A DNA stretch of 64,000 bases from Tolypeutes matacus (GCA_026826555.1 JAKSZT010020895.1:149436-213435); one strand, 5' to 3'; shown: positions 22,790 through 35,935, numbered from the stretch's first letter. A program made the numbers and translations. Notes: a model not told the origin generated them from the sequence alone.

Positions 22790-23225
22790 AGTCTTAACTT
22801 TCCATTCTCTACCTCCACTACATCCCCTAGCAATCTATATTCTAGATTCTGACTCTATGAGTTTGATTATTCTAATTATTTCAAGTAACTGAGATAATAC
22901 AATAGTTGTGCTTTGTTGTCTAGCTTATTTCACTCAACATGATGTCTTCAAATCTCATCCATGTTGTCACATGTATCAGGACTTCATTCCTTTGTTTAGC
23001 TGAATAATATTCCATGAAAGTATATATTACATTTATTTACACCTTCATAGGTTATTAAACACTTGGAATGCTTCCATCTTTTAGAAATTTTGAATATGTT
23101 CCCATAGAAATTGGTGTACAAATACCAGTTCAAGTTTTAACTTTCAATCCTTTTGGTTACATACTTAATAATGGGATTTCCAGGACATATGGTAGTTATA
23201 TACTGAGATTTCTGAGGAATCATTT
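22790..23225 (-). mobile_element. old L1 3' fragment, antisense
   Basis: Landmarks of the antisense end of L1 ORF2 are 'tatttcactcaacatgatg' (22925), 'ctcatccatgttgtcacatg', 'gaataatattccatg' (23003) and 'ttggttacatacttaataat' (23150). It is more diverged than L1A and L1B and has no open frame. Confidence 0.75.
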
Positions 23226-23264
23226 TCAGAGGGACAGCAGTTAACAAAGTAGAAATATCAGCCA

Positions 23265-23530
23265 ATTATTTCATTCTGTGTACTAAAATGCTTAAAAGCA
23301 GGGACTCTGGAGTCAGGTTATTTAGATTTGAATCCTGGAATCACTCTTGAGAATTATGTGTAGTTGAACACATTCCTTAGAGCTTATGTGCCTCTGTTTC
23401 ATAAACTGTAATTATAGGTAGTAATAGGATCACCTATTAGAGTTGATGAGGATAACTAACTTTGTATATGTAATACACTTCTATAATGTGCAGTAAATAA
23501 AAAGGTGCTTATAAGTGCTAATAATTGCTA
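23265..23530 (+). mobile_element. MIR SINE, near full length
   Basis: The sequence follows the MIR consensus in order: 'gcagggactctggagtcag' (23297), the B-box region 'gatttgaatcctgg' (23325), the core region with 'gtgcctctgtttcataaact', and the 3' part 'gtaaataaaaaggtgctt'. MIR is a tRNA-derived SINE spread before placental mammals radiated, so this copy is ancient. Confidence 0.85.
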
Positions 23531-23559
23531 CTTTTTCTTATTACTTGACTTAACATTCA

Positions 23560-23870
23560 TTCAAAAAATATTTTCTGAGTAAACCATATGTTTCTGTTAT
23601 TACATTATATATTACGTTATTCCCAAGGGTTGCAATTGTGTAGACAATCAGACTTGATTCTTGTCCTTGTGATATTTACAAGATCAGTGTTGTGGTAGAG
23701 TTAGACAATAATCAAATATTCACATCAATAAATATTAAATTATTGCTGTGCTAGATGACATTAAAGAGAGTCCTTGAGGACAGAAAAATAAACAAATTCA
23801 TATATGAGGGAAAGACAATTGAACTGAGCTATGAACAATAAAATGCTACTAAGGAGAACAAGTTAGATTC
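23560..23870 (+). repeat. possible ancient mammalian repeat
   Basis: The stretch 'gacttgattcttgtccttg' through 'gacaataatcaaatattcac' and 'ttgaactgagctatgaa' follows the pattern of a widespread old mammalian interspersed repeat (stock phrases about tens of bases apart in fixed order). I cannot assign the family from memory with certainty. There is no coding potential. Confidence 0.4.
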
Positions 23871-23879
23871 TTACTGTGG

Positions 23880-24500
23880 CAGGTATCACAACTTCATTTT
23901 TTAAATAGTTGAATAATAGTTCATGACATTTATATACCACATATTGTTTATCAACTCATCTGATGACAGACAGTTGGCTTGTTTCCATTTTGGGGCAATT
24001 GTGTTTAAATATCTGTTCGAGTCTTTGCTATAAATTCATTGCAGTGACATTTCTAGATCATATGGTCATTCTGTACTTAAATTTCTTTGGAACCATGAAA
24101 TTGATTTCCACACCGGGTGCACCAACCCTATTTTACATTCCCAATAGCAATGACAAGTGTTCTCAAACTCCACATCATCTCTGATATGTGTCATTTTCTG
24201 TTTCATAATAGTGGACATTCTAGTGAGTGTGAAATGGTATCTCGTAGTTTAGACTTGCTTTTAAAAAATTCCCAATGATGTGCATCTTTTCATTTCCTTA
24301 TTGGCTATTTGTATATCTTCTTTGGAGAAATTTCCATTCAATTCCTTGCCCATTTTTAATTGAGTTTTTCTCTATTTTGGTTGAGTGTATGATTTCTTTC
24401 AATATTCTTGATAATAAACCATTATCTGATATGTTGCATTTCCTTTATTCCCAATTACAGCTGTCCTTGATTTGTTTTAATGAAGTTTTGAGGAAGATAG
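23880..24500 (-). mobile_element. L1 ORF2 C-terminal fragment, antisense
   Basis: Antisense landmarks of the L1 ORF2 end lie in order: 'atataccacatattgtttat' (23932), 'ttgtttccattttggggcaa', 'ttctagatcatatgg' (24051), 'gtgaaatggtatctcgta' (24229), 'ttggctatttgtatatct' (24301), 'cttgcccatttttaatt' (24344). The frames at 23963-24184 and 24275-24610 run antisense through it and are not genes. Confidence 0.8.
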
Positions 24501-24984
24501 CTCTTCTAGATTTGTTAGTTTTTAAAAGATTTTGTGGGCAGATGATCCTTAGAGTGTCTATGCTACAAACTTGGATGACTAAAAACTACAATAGTAATTT
24601 AAATAATTGAAGGATGCAAATTTCATCCCCTAGAGAAATCACTAGCCATGTAATGAAATGAAGTGTGGCTTAAAAATGCAGTAAAGAAAGTAAAATTAAA
24701 TATTAAATATTTTATTAACACAAAAGAAGCCAGAAGAGGAGGTCTGGATTAAATAAATGGAAAACAGCACGTCAATAATTATTTTAAATATAAACAACAC
24801 TCTAATTAAAAAGCAGTGTAATTGACTCAATTAAAAATAAAGACCTATTATTTAAAGTTTATAAGAAAATGGTGAAAACTAAAAGAGATTACAAATATAA
24901 AGTTTGCTAATACAAACATAAAAATATTAAAAAATTGTTACAATGTAGTTCTATTAGAAAAAGTAAAATCTCTGTATTCAGATG
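24501..24984. other. AT-rich DNA before copy U2
   Basis: I see no gene, no clear repeat and no match to the sequence before U1. It ends where homology to U1 starts, at about 24985. Confidence 0.35.
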
Positions 24985-27560
24985 ACTTCAAAATGGGATC
25001 AGTTTGACTTATATTTCAACATGTGTGACCAGGCTTTCTTTTCACATTAAACTAGTGCTATTTCCTGACAATGATCCCTTTCCAGTAGTCCTTCAGGAGC
25101 AGTGATGAAAGAGCCACAGAAGGTATTCTGGAGGTAGATGCACCTTGTATACTATCAAAAAGGGTACCAAATCTGTTTTCTAGTTTTGTTTCTCGAAATA
25201 CATATGCTGAGTTAGGCTTAGAGAGAGGCCACATTTGAGCAACAAGGAGGCTTATCAGGATATTGAATCACAAAGTAGTGTTTGATTTCTGCTATTTTTC
25301 CAATGCCATAAGATTGTTTCTCATTCACTGGAGTGTGAAGAACAAACAGGGAATGATCAAAATCAAACAAACAAACAACAACAACAGCAAAGCAAAATTA
25401 AAGTGACATTTCTATACCAACTGGAAGCCTTAGTGATTGAACACAATTAAATCCAGGAGCCACCAAATATAGGAGTGGGATTTCAGCATTCTTACATTTG
25501 TTTTTGCCTCAGCATGTCATAAACCAAAATGTTTGACCCATAATTAATTTTGGATACCGTATTTTTCAGGGTTTAAAGGAATGAAGAATTTGTTATGCAT
25601 TATTAGACAATGCTGCAAATTATTTATATTCATGAAATGAAATACCACAAAATTTCATTGAATTGAGATGTTCATACATCCAGATGAGAATGAGCTAATC
25701 ACCTTAAGATCACTGCAGTGAAATGAAAGCCTCATACCTTTACTTTTGCAGATATGCTCCTTTTGATTGTTTTTAAGATATAAAATAAATATCTTCATGA
25801 ATATGAAGTTACAGTACAAAAAAAATTCAATTGATCTTAGAGAATTCTAGAGTATAATTCAGAAAATTCCCATTACTGAGTAAATTTAGACTTCACCCAT
25901 GTCTCCTAAATACAGATAAATTTTATGATAATTTCTAATTTACTTTAAATAACTTAAATGTATCAATCAACCATATAAATATGTATAAATATATTTTGGT
26001 GATACCAAAAATATATTTCTGTTACAAAAATTTCCTCTTCTTTCTCTCCACCTCCACCTATTTTCTACCATTTCTCTCTTTCTTTCTTAACTTTCCCTTA
26101 TATCCTTTTACAAGAAAGCATGAAATATATTTTAAAAAATATTTTAAAGGTGAAGGACAAAATAATAATTAGGAAAAGAGCAAGAAGCACACAGTAAAAA
26201 AATATAAAAAATATGCAAGCAAATTTTTGAAAAAATGTTACCAATAGGGTATACTAAATGATTCCCCTACATAAAATGTCTTGACTGTTATACAACATAG
26301 AAATTTCAGCAGTATTACATTCTACAGTTCATATCACTAACATGACTGAGACAATTTGATTTAGCTAAATTAAGAGCCTCCAAAACCCTGAAATAAATCC
26401 TAATTTTTCCCTGAATTACAATTGAGTTAGAAATATCACTTCATCCTTCTAAACCAAAGAAGATTAAGATTGACAAAAATTTTCATGCATATCAAGTTCA
26501 ACTTCATGAACACAGTATTATTCAGGTTGCTAATATATGAAGAGTATTAACATACTTTATCAGATTAAATTTTGATTATATATGAAAAATGCATACAATT
26601 GAAATAGACTTCTATTAAATTTATTTTAAACAAAATAGAGTTATAAAATTGCAGTTTTTTTCATCAAAGCATTGAGCAATGAGTGGGCTTCAAACCAGAA
26701 GCTAAATCTTTCCTCTTTATATGTACTTAAAGTTATATATGCTTGTTACATGGTACTAAATACATACTAAAATAACATTATTTTGAGATTAAGCCCAATG
26801 AATCACAATACTCTATATTATGAGGGATCAAATTGCCTCTGTGTCATCAAATTCTATTTCTCTACATCTCAAAATACTACTATATTTCATTTAAATTGCA
26901 TTGATATTCTACAATATAAAATTCTCACATCTCTTGGTGTCTCTGATCTTGTTTGTAGAGCAAGGGGTTGTTTTACAAATGAAGATATATCTTATACTAA
27001 ACAGGTCCAACTAAAGAAATTCTCTACATCATTTTCAGACTCTAGAAACACGATAGAAAAAAATGTATGTGGCACAGCCAATCTCCTCTTCAAACAGATA
27101 TTTCTGTGTTAACTAATATTTAATTAATATTAAAAGGGTTGTGCTTATGTGTAGTTAATTATAATTTAAGAAGAGATAGAGGCCAGAAAGGACATATATA
27201 TAGATACCGGACTTATAAAAAGCACAATCACTCTGGAAATCTCAAATAAAATCATTTTCTCACCTAATATAGTCAGAAAACAAAGTTGCAGACATCCAGA
27301 TAACATACAAGCACCTAGGTTGAGAAGAAGGAAAATTATGATAACAGCTATTATATATTATTAAGTGGATAATAGGGATTAGGATTGTCATACATTACCT
27401 AATTTATGCTATATAATAACATACAAATTAAATAATTCAGCATAGTTATGTGGATAAGAAAATGGAATCCCTTTGGACATTAACTTGACCAAAGCCACAG
27501 CATTAGCTACTAGCCAAGATGGGATTCAAGCCAAGATTTCTCTATGTCATTGTGAAAAAT
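24985..27560 (+). repeat. triplicated segment, copy U2
   Basis: The first 1.8 kb aligns with U1 and 25885-27560 aligns with U3. It lacks the SINE and the LTR found in U1. It shares with U3 a second half that U1 lacks: 'catctcttggtg' (26929), 'ttctctacat' (27020), 'gttgtgcttatgtgtag' (27139) and the MIR at 27330-27555. It is the only copy with both halves and so links the three. A frame at 26783-27112 is not conserved in U3. Confidence 0.8.
27330..27555 (-). mobile_element. MIR copy within U2
   Basis: This is the antisense of MIR: an 'atgataacagctat' block, the 'cattacctaattta' block, 'agaaaatgga', 'gaccaaagccacagcat', then 'gggattcaagccaagattt', which corresponds to the B-box region. The same element with different substitutions lies at 33915-34150 in U3, so the insertion predates the duplication of U2 and U3. 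Confidence 0.65.
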
Positions 27561-28959
27561 ATGCATCTAATTCCTAGTGGTAATGATTGGGCCTTTCAGT
27601 CACACATTTTAAAAGTTTATTTCTAGAAATATCTTCTCTTTTACTGAGTCATAAATTAGAGCGTTAGAAAGAATATCAAAATATGATGCTCAGTACTGTG
27701 AGGTTTCTATGGCTAAAGTAACTCTCTGTTACAAACTTAAATGAATGCATTAGATCTTCAACTTGGAAACATGCCAAATAATCTACCTTGGAACTTGGTC
27801 CCAGGGAAGACCAAATGTTGCATAATTAGCAATTTTCAGTATAAGAGGTGCCTTGGCATTATCCAGGTGAAAGGAAAGGGGTAAATTGCTATGCTTGTTT
27901 TCACAGTAACTGTCTGGTATACTTGTGAAGCATAATTTCCAGGTGAACTTTCTATTTGACCAAGACCATTACAAAAATTTTAGGTTTATATAGTTTACCT
28001 CAGAACAAAACAGAAAAGACATGCGCAAAAAATTTAAACGTAAGTTATCTCAAATGTTTACAGATATATCGCATAAATATCAAGCACATTAAATAGTTTA
28101 CATATTTTATTTGAGAGAAAACTTGAGGTTAACATTTCTAGACAGATAATAATAATGGAAGAAATTTTTCACCAAGTTTGGTTCTGGTAAATATTATACT
28201 CAAAGTCAGAGTGTTTTATTTTATCTTATAAAATATGGGGATATTATTAGAAAAAATGTGCATAAACATATATATTCCCATATATATGTATATATGTATG
28301 TGTATATGTGAGTATGTGTGTGTGTGTATGTATGTACATGTGGTCCTTACCTAAGTAATGCCAGTTTGTAGAAATGGAAATGTAGAATTGATGGAATCAT
28401 ATTCAAAAAGCAAGGTGCATATATTAAAATATAATTTTTAGAAGGAATTTGATTTTAAATAATCATGTAAAAACATATATTCTGAAAATTAATAGTATTA
28501 ATAGTATTAATATTATATCACCCCAAAAATGTAACCTAAGGTTTTGATTTTCTGATATGTCATTTGTATCAAATTCAACAGGGACACAAAAGAACAGTAT
28601 ATGAAGCATTAAATCTCTCTAACATTGTTTGTTATATACTTAGTACTTTTTTCTGAAATTAATTTTAAGTAAGAACATAGATTATGGAATGATCTCTGCA
28701 CTTAAAAAGTCTTGGTAGAATTACATAACCATGGCATTTATTGGTTTTGACTCTTTGTAGTTAATTTTCTGTGTCCTTTTTATTATCTAAAAAAGTGTAC
28801 AATAGTAATACCATTGATATATATTTTCATCTGGATAAACGGTAAATTAAAGGAAGTATTTATAACAGTGACAAGTTTATTTTAATTATGCAATTATGTA
28901 TAATATCAAATGATGGTTTATACCTAATTTATACTTGGCAGACTTAGCTTTTTAGTCAT
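27561..28959. other. AT-rich intergenic DNA
   Basis: No gene or confident repeat was found apart from the microsatellite at 28262-28345. There are several short A/T-rich palindromic stretches (for example near 28500) but nothing beyond what base composition would give. Confidence 0.35.
28262..28345. repeat. (TATG)n/(TG)n microsatellite
   Basis: An imperfect alternating purine-pyrimidine tract of tatatg, tatg and tg units, about 85 bp long. Such tracts are typically polymorphic in length. Confidence 0.85.
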
Positions 28960-29340
28960 ATTTTATAAAGTCCTCCTTATTATGAATTTTTAGAATCACT
29001 AAACAAATTTATAAAAATGGAAGATCATTTGTAAAAACAAATACCATATTGAAGATTTTTGTGGGGAATAGTTCAATTTCTTTAAGAGGTATAGGGCTAG
29101 TCAGCTTATCCATTTCTTCCACTGTGAGCATTGTAGGGCAGTGTATGAGTCATCTAAATTATGAAGTTGAATTTAAAAAAAAATTATCCATAACATTTTT
29201 TACTATCCTTTTAATAGTTGTAGGTGACTGTAGCGATATTACTTTAACCCTTTATATTTGTAATTCTTGTCATCTCTCTTTTTAGTGAATGCCCTAGAGA
29301 TGATTATATGCATGTATAATTTATCATAATCGACCTAAAA
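28960..29340 (-). mobile_element. old L1 ORF2 fragment, antisense
   Basis: The antisense landmarks of the region between endonuclease and RT are visible: 'tatccatttcttccactgtg' (29107), 'actatccttttaatagttgt' (29202), 'gactgtagcgatatt' (29227) and 'tctctctttttag' (29273). The frame at 29049-29285 is antisense to the element and not a gene. Confidence 0.7.
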
Positions 29341-29529
29341 TAATACACCATATAGCTTATAATATTAGAACTGTAAAGCGGTAGAAATTCATTCTTCTTT
29401 CCAATTGTGTTCTTTTTGTCATAAATTTTACTCACCTACCTACCCGGTTTAAACCAAACAATTTATCAACCTAGTTTTGCATTGCAGATTTATTTTTAAA
29501 GCAATTAAAAATCAAAAATTTTTAAATTT

Positions 29530-29970
29530 ATTAGGCTACAGAAGGAAGGTATCATAACACAGGTTAGCTTTTAAAAATGCAAATTTATTAGCTTATAAGC
29601 TTACAGTTTTAAGACTGTGAAAATGTCCAAATTCAAGATAGTCCTTTCTTCCCAAAGACCGGCAACTGGTGATCCTTGGCTCCTCTGCAACTTCCGAGGG
29701 CACATGGCAGTGTCTGCTGGTCTTTCCCTTCTCTTCGAGCTTTCTTTGACTTCAGTTTCTTGCATCTGTGGCTTTCTCTTTCTGTGTGTATTTGTTCCAT
29801 TTATAATAGACTCTAATAAGAGGATTAAGATCCATCCTGAATGAGGTGGGCCCACCTTAACTGAAGTAGCCTCATCAAAATAATTCTACTTACAATGTGA
29901 CCATGTTCACAGGAATGAATTAAGTTTCAATTTAAATTATGGGAATGACAATAATACCAATTCCAGGCTC
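29530..29970 (-). mobile_element. MaLR-like solo LTR, antisense
   Basis: On the minus strand the block reads, in order, 'gaacatggtcacattg', 'aggtgggcccacctc', 'tcttattagagtctattata', 'gccacagatgcaagaaactg', 'gccggtctttggg', 'gaatttggacattttcac' and a 3' part with 'gctaataaatttgcattt'. The layout, including the late AATAAA and the final part, recalls ERVL-MaLR LTRs and parallels the end of the element at 14177-14766. Termini and TSD are not clear. Confidence 0.55.
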
Positions 29971-32649
29971 AGCACATTATACAATTCTCATTTTATACCA
30001 ATATTTTCTGTAGACACTTGGTATTTTTAGCAGCAATATGCTCTTTGAAGAAAGCAAGCAATCTATTTCAAATTTTTATGATTTCTATATTGATATAAGA
30101 AATCCAAATAATGAAAATTCTGGAAGAGAAAGGAATAAGCATTGTTTGAAAGCTTCGTCTAGAATATGATCACAGCAAAGATGGTGAGGGTCCAGTCAAG
30201 GTTATTGATTATGAATAAGTGTTTATATTTCACATACTAATAGTTTCCAATGAGAGCTTCCAGTTATTCAGTAATGTGATATTAGAATTATCATAATCTC
30301 CTATTGGTTGCACCTATGGAATCTCATTTTTTCTGTGGATATATGTACCTTCATTTTACCAATACCACGTAAGAGACAGATATTGTCAGACTTTAAGTTC
30401 CCGCTTAAACAGATCCTTTGACAAGGATATGGGTATAAAATATTTACCTGGTAAGTGATTCCAGGAGGCATAAATGAGGGAATGGAGAATGTGAGAAAGG
30501 AAAGGGAGAAATTCTAACAGTGTGTAATAAAGAACAAGTTACTTCTGTAAGCAGGTAAGGATCAATCACTTGAGATGTTTTGAGGTATCCTGCAGAAATC
30601 TCAGAATTATCCCAAGAAAGTTGGAGGTGCTACAGCTTGGACACAGCTGCAGGCTACATCAGAGTTGGCCCATTGTGATAGGAAGTTGGGAGATAGATGT
30701 TTGTGCAACAGTGATATTTGCATTAATAAATGGATAGCAAAGTCATAATAAAATATTACATTTTAGCTGAGACTAATATATTCATCAAAGCACAATAATA
30801 AAAGGCCTTGTACCCTACTCTTTTTGTATTAAATTTACTGGTTTTCCTATAGATAGTAGGGTTCAAGCCTTGGAAGTGTCCATGAATATATTTCTAATGA
30901 GTGCCAAACTTAGCTTAAAATCAACACAATTAAAGGATCATGAAGGTTCACCCTTAGAAGAATTATGTCAGATATGTATATTCTGATTTCAGTATTAGTG
31001 AACTTGCCTCACCTTAAACATTCCATAGCTTTGGACTTTGGTATTCTCTTTCTTTTCCCAGAAGATATCCAAATGCTTTAAGGGAAGTTTTCTTTCTGAT
31101 CTGTTATCTATGTTATAAATCTCACATATCACAAGCAAAAAGGAAAAATATGTTTAAGGATGGAAAAAGGATGAGACTTTCCCATACATCTCCACAGGCC
31201 TGTTATATGGCACAACTATAATGGAAACTGTATCTCCGGCAATATGATATTGTCCATGTATTTGAGAATCTGGAATAATGGTATAAAATTATATTGAAGC
31301 ACAACTAAAAAGTCTTCAAAGATTATCTCAACCTACAAAATAATGATTTCTCATTCATCCTCAAAGGGTAAATCATTCACTGATGTCCCTGGATTGTGAA
31401 CTTAGTGTTTCCCTAGTGAGATAATGCACTGTATTTTACTCAGTAAGGAGCAGAACATTTATAAAGGCTCATGGCCCCATTTGCTGTGTTGATTGAAAAG
31501 ACTATGAGTGTTTATCCTTTTTGTTTTTTAATTTTAAAATAATACGTGTCCCTATCTCTGCTGATGCAAAATCACCCAAAGTCCCATCCCTGATATATTG
31601 TTATAGTCATTCAAGATTCTTCTTTCCTTCCTACTTTTCTCACTTTTTTATTCTTTTTCTCCTTTAAATGTGAGCATGTTGACATTACCCTAATCAATCT
31701 ATTAATCTCAGTTAAGAATATTTGTATATGAAATATCTAGAATAAGCAAATTTGTACAAACAGAAAGTCAATTATAGGTTTCTTTTTAAAGTTGATGTTA
31801 ATGATATGTTAATATTTTTTCAGGATTTTACTTTTCTTTCAGGGTTTTTGCATCTCTCTATATATGAATCATGGACCATAAATAATGATTATATATATTA
31901 AATTAAAGTAGTATGCTGACATCCTAGGATGAGTTGCAGAGTAGTCATTTTGTGTAATCTGGAAGAGTTTGTACAAAATATGGATGATCTCTTTCTTGAA
32001 AATTTGGAAGCACTTGCCTTTGAAATAACCTGAAGGGAAGAAGAGTTGGGGAAATAAAGTTAGGGAAAATAAAACCCTTAAAATGAAATTTGTTAATTCA
32101 GAATGTTTGTGTCTACATGATGGAGCATGAAATAAAGATATAAGAATAGCATTCACAATTAACATGAAGCAAAATATTGTACTCTTTTAAATGTCACATC
32201 TAGTAGGCTTTATTTGTACAGAATAAGTTATTTGTCTTGCCCATGTGCATTTTTAAAGTTGGTACTTTATAAGAGACAGGCAATATCCACTTCCCCCTAT
32301 TTCCTCTTACATTCTTTAACTTATACCATGATACTTTATAGAGCAATATCATGTGCTAGTTCTTGAGGCATTTTGATGGACCCACTGCTTTTTGAGGTTC
32401 ATTTCACTTTATTGGATAAGTTTATTTTTAGTGGTTAACTGGATAATTTTTGATAGTCCATTAAGAAATACATTTTAATAATTTACACTTGTCTGTAATT
32501 ATGTTATGAAATTACAACTAGAAAACTAAACTCATTTTTTCCAGAAGTATCATTTCTTAATGAAAGCTAATGAGGGAATGCCTGCTAAAGTTTCTTTCTC
32601 AAAATGAATAAAATTTATATGCAGGATTTAACTAATATTCAGCACAGCA
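29971..32649. other. intergenic DNA, no gene recognised
   Basis: About 2.7 kb without a supported gene. It contains possible remnants of old repeats: a block of mixed composition at 30450-30720, and a pyrimidine-rich stretch with 'ctttttgttttttaatttt' followed by 'ctcactttttt' at 31500-31680. The frame at 31869-32165 (minus) has no family resemblance. I could not match any of it to another part of the window. Confidence 0.35.
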
Positions 32650-34200
32650 AAAACAGGAAGATAAATTCAGACAATTTGCCCATGTCTCTTAAAAACACAT
32701 ACCCACAAATAAATTTTAAAATACTTTCTAATTTAGTTAGAATGGCTATAAAGACAAAATAGGAATTGGGACAATAGCAAGAAGCACTGTGAAAGGAATT
32801 AAATATGCAGGCAAATTAAGAAACTTGCTTCAACAAGGAGTCTAGTAAAGGAAGCTACCACATAATATATCTTGAGTAACATATACAACAGGAATTTCAG
32901 AAACCTTCCGATTCTACACTTCACTAGCATACCTGTGATAACAATCGTTGAAGATTGAAAGCCTCTAAATAAATTGTAGTTTTTCCTCAAAAGACAGATG
33001 AGCTTGGAAAAATAACTTCATCCTTCCAAACCAAAGAGTAACTAGGATTGAACAATTTTCAGTCATATCATGTTCAAATTCATCAACACAGTGTTCCTGA
33101 AGAGTGCGTATTTAAAAGACGCATTAAGATATTTTATGGTATTATTATACATTATATATTACAATATATGAAGAAGCCTATTGCTAAAATGTGACTTCTG
33201 ATTTAAATTAAATGAAACAAAATAATTAGAGTTATAATTCAGTTTTTTCTTCATCAAAGCCTTGAGCAACAAATGGGCCCAATGCCATCAGCACTATGTA
33301 TTTCCTCCTTAAGTTATATATATGCTTGCCATATGGAACTAAATATATTCTAAAATATCATTCAATTGAGATTAAATCTAAGGAATCCCAATGTTCTATG
33401 CTATTGGTGTCCAAAAAATTCACCTCTGCTACTACATTCTGCTTTTGGTCATCTAAGCAAAGTAATAGTATATTTTGCTTAAATTGCCCTGAAATTCTTG
33501 GCAGTCTAATTTCCTGGCATCTCTTGGTGGCTCTGATTTGTTTATAGATCACAATGTTGATTTAAAAATGAGGGTTTATTTTATAGAAATTCTCTACATT
33601 AATATAAGGCTCTGTAAACATGACAGAATAAAAGTTAAAATGTTTAGCAATTTTATCCAATCTGTTCTTCAAAGGGGTAGTTCTGTTTACTAGTATTTCC
33701 TTACTCTTAAAATGGTTGTGTTTATGTGTAGCTGATTTCACTTTAAGATGAGATATATGCTAGAAAGAAAAAATATTTAGGGCCTGAATTAAAGAAAAAA
33801 CATAATCTATCTGGAAGACTCAAATAATATCATTTCCTCTAGTCATATAAGTCAGAAAACTAAGTAGCAGATGATGGTGAAAATAGTTAATATAAGCACT
33901 AACTTGTGAAGAAGGAAAGCTATGATAGTAGCTACCACATATTATTAAACGGCTATTAGAAGTAAGGAATTTTCTTTTACATCACTTTATGTAATCTACA
34001 TAGCACCATGAAAACTAAATAATTAAGCATAATATTATAGGTGAGAAAACTGATAACCAGTTGGATATATACATTGATCAAAGCCACACAATTAGTTACT
34101 AGCAGAGACAGGATTTAAGCCAAGATTTCCCTGACTCCATACTCTAAGCTATTTCTACTCAACCATCTTGCAATCCTATTGTGATCTGCTAACATTCTGG
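32650..34200 (+). repeat. triplicated segment, copy U3
   Basis: This aligns colinearly with 25885-27560 (U2), and its first half with 14800-15600 (U1). Landmarks: 'catgtctcttaaaaacac' (32681), 'caagaagcactgtgaaagga' (32780), 'atcttgagtaacatata' (32869), 'catccttccaaaccaaagag' (33019), 'catcaaagccttgagcaa' (33251), 'gtgtttatgtgtagctga' (33718), then the MIR. The homology starts abruptly at about 32650, roughly 0.9 kb into the U2 unit, so U3 lacks the first third. The frames at 33296-33552 are not shared with U2. Confidence 0.8.
33915..34150 (-). mobile_element. MIR copy within U3
   Basis: Antisense MIR with 'ctatgatagtagctac', 'tttacatcactttatgta', 'gtgagaaaactgataacc', 'aaagccacacaattagt' and 'gatttaagccaagatttc'. 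It occupies the equivalent position to the MIR at 27330-27555 in U2. Confidence 0.7.
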
Positions 34201-35935
34201 AATTTTAATCTCAAGAAACAACGCGAAAAATATCCTCACCTATTTGAATTCTTTTTTTTGAAGGTAACAGACTAGGAAATTAAAACAAACAAACAAAAAG
34301 ATAAAGTGACCTCTAGAACTATTAGCTAACCTAGAAAATAAGTTTAAAATATGTTTATTTCCCTCTATCAGAAAAAAAATTGGCATATACGCAAAGGACA
34401 GTTAAAATTTAATAATCTCTCCATTTACAGTTTTACCTAATTTTAAAATGTGGCCCTTAATTTCTAGTGTCCCTATTCTGACTATTATCTTTCATCACAT
34501 ATATTAAATTAATTTCTAATTTACATCTATTGAAATGAATATATAGATTGCCTTTCCTATTTTCCCTGCTATGTTCCAGGGAAGGCATGCTGTTCAACTT
34601 TTAACACACATCTAAGTAGAACAGTCAATCTCTAATTTAAATATTAAAGTATATATTCCTGTTGGAGATTCAGGCTTATAGTTTGTAGGATATTGTGTAA
34701 GTGATGAAAGCCTTTCCTTTTACCTGTGGAACTGAACTGCTCATTCAGTTAAGGTAAGAATATTATGTTTTAGATACCAGCTTGTCAAACTCTTCTTGAA
34801 GTCTCCAGGGGATGCCCCAAAGAAAAAGTACACTCTCTTCTGGACAAAAAAAAAATCAAGATAATGTGTTTTTGTTTTTGTTTTTGTGGGTTTTTTTGCT
34901 TTCTTTTTTCCCTATAGTAATCAAGTGAATGTTTCTGGAACAATAAATCACATGATAAAAATGGTTATGGGAATGCACTTTGGATGAGAAAATTTGGCCT
35001 CAGAGAACTTAAGTGCTAATCCATATCAGAGCTTAACATATAACTTTATGTCTCATATATTGAGATTATTTGCATATTGTTGAAACATTTATTCATGTAT
35101 TTCCTAAGGTATCATTTTAAATGAGAAGCCAAAGAACTTTCTTCATTCAACAAATGTCAACATGTAGGGCATTATTCCTGAACAATTTACTTTTTATTAT
35201 TGAGTAAATCATCATATTGCTATTTTCAACCAGAAGATAATTGGAGCATATTCCCCCTGGGGCTTCTCCTTTTGGTTCTAACAGCTGAATAAGTGGATAT
35301 AAACAATCTAAATAAAATAGTTTTATAGTGTAAACTTCATCTGCTTTTGTTGTGCCACAGGTAAGAGGAAATTTCAGGTAAATTTTATAATATTTTAGGA
35401 GATAGAATTCAAAACATTAAATTCAAATAAGCTATGAAATCCCTGGTACTAAGTAAGTACTTTAGTTCTTAACCATTGCCTGGGTGGCAGGAACACATCC
35501 ATCACAGCCTGATTTATGTATAATTTTAATAGGAATTGGAACCCTGTATTTATGAGAAAACACTAAAGAAAAAGAAAATGTAAAATTTATGTTTGTAGTG
35601 GTCAATAAGAATGCTCAAAATTAGGTACCTGCTTTTATCTTCCTACTGAAGAAGACAACCAGTTCAAAGTAAGAACAACGGAAGTAGGGACCAATCTTAA
35701 ATGGTCACGAAAATTTATCAATAGGGGGCAGTAACTTTTAGCACTCAGTGGTTTATATTTTGGTATAATGAGTAAAATATTTAATAATTATTTTAAGTAT
35801 ATTTTACTAGCTGTCTAATATAGATATTTCAGGTTACTTAGTGTTTCATAGTCTCTTAATAGTAATCTCCTTATTCCATAGTCTTTTTTCTCTTGTCTTA
35901 ATTGCTAAAAAACATTCATATACAACTGGAATCAT
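34201..35935. other. AT-rich intergenic DNA
   Basis: I see no gene or confidently named repeat. There is an (aaac)n stretch at 34283-34300 and a (gttttt)n stretch at 34867-34888. Homology to the sequence after U2 fades out here. Confidence 0.35.

Noticed and set aside
26783..27112. 109-residue frame inside U2 as a possible gene in the triplicated segment
   Set aside because: The equivalent stretch in U3 is full of stops and indels out of frame, so there is no sign of coding constraint.
30450..30720. A possible LTR in a block of mixed composition
   Set aside because: No TG...CA termini, TSD or polyadenylation layout could be found.
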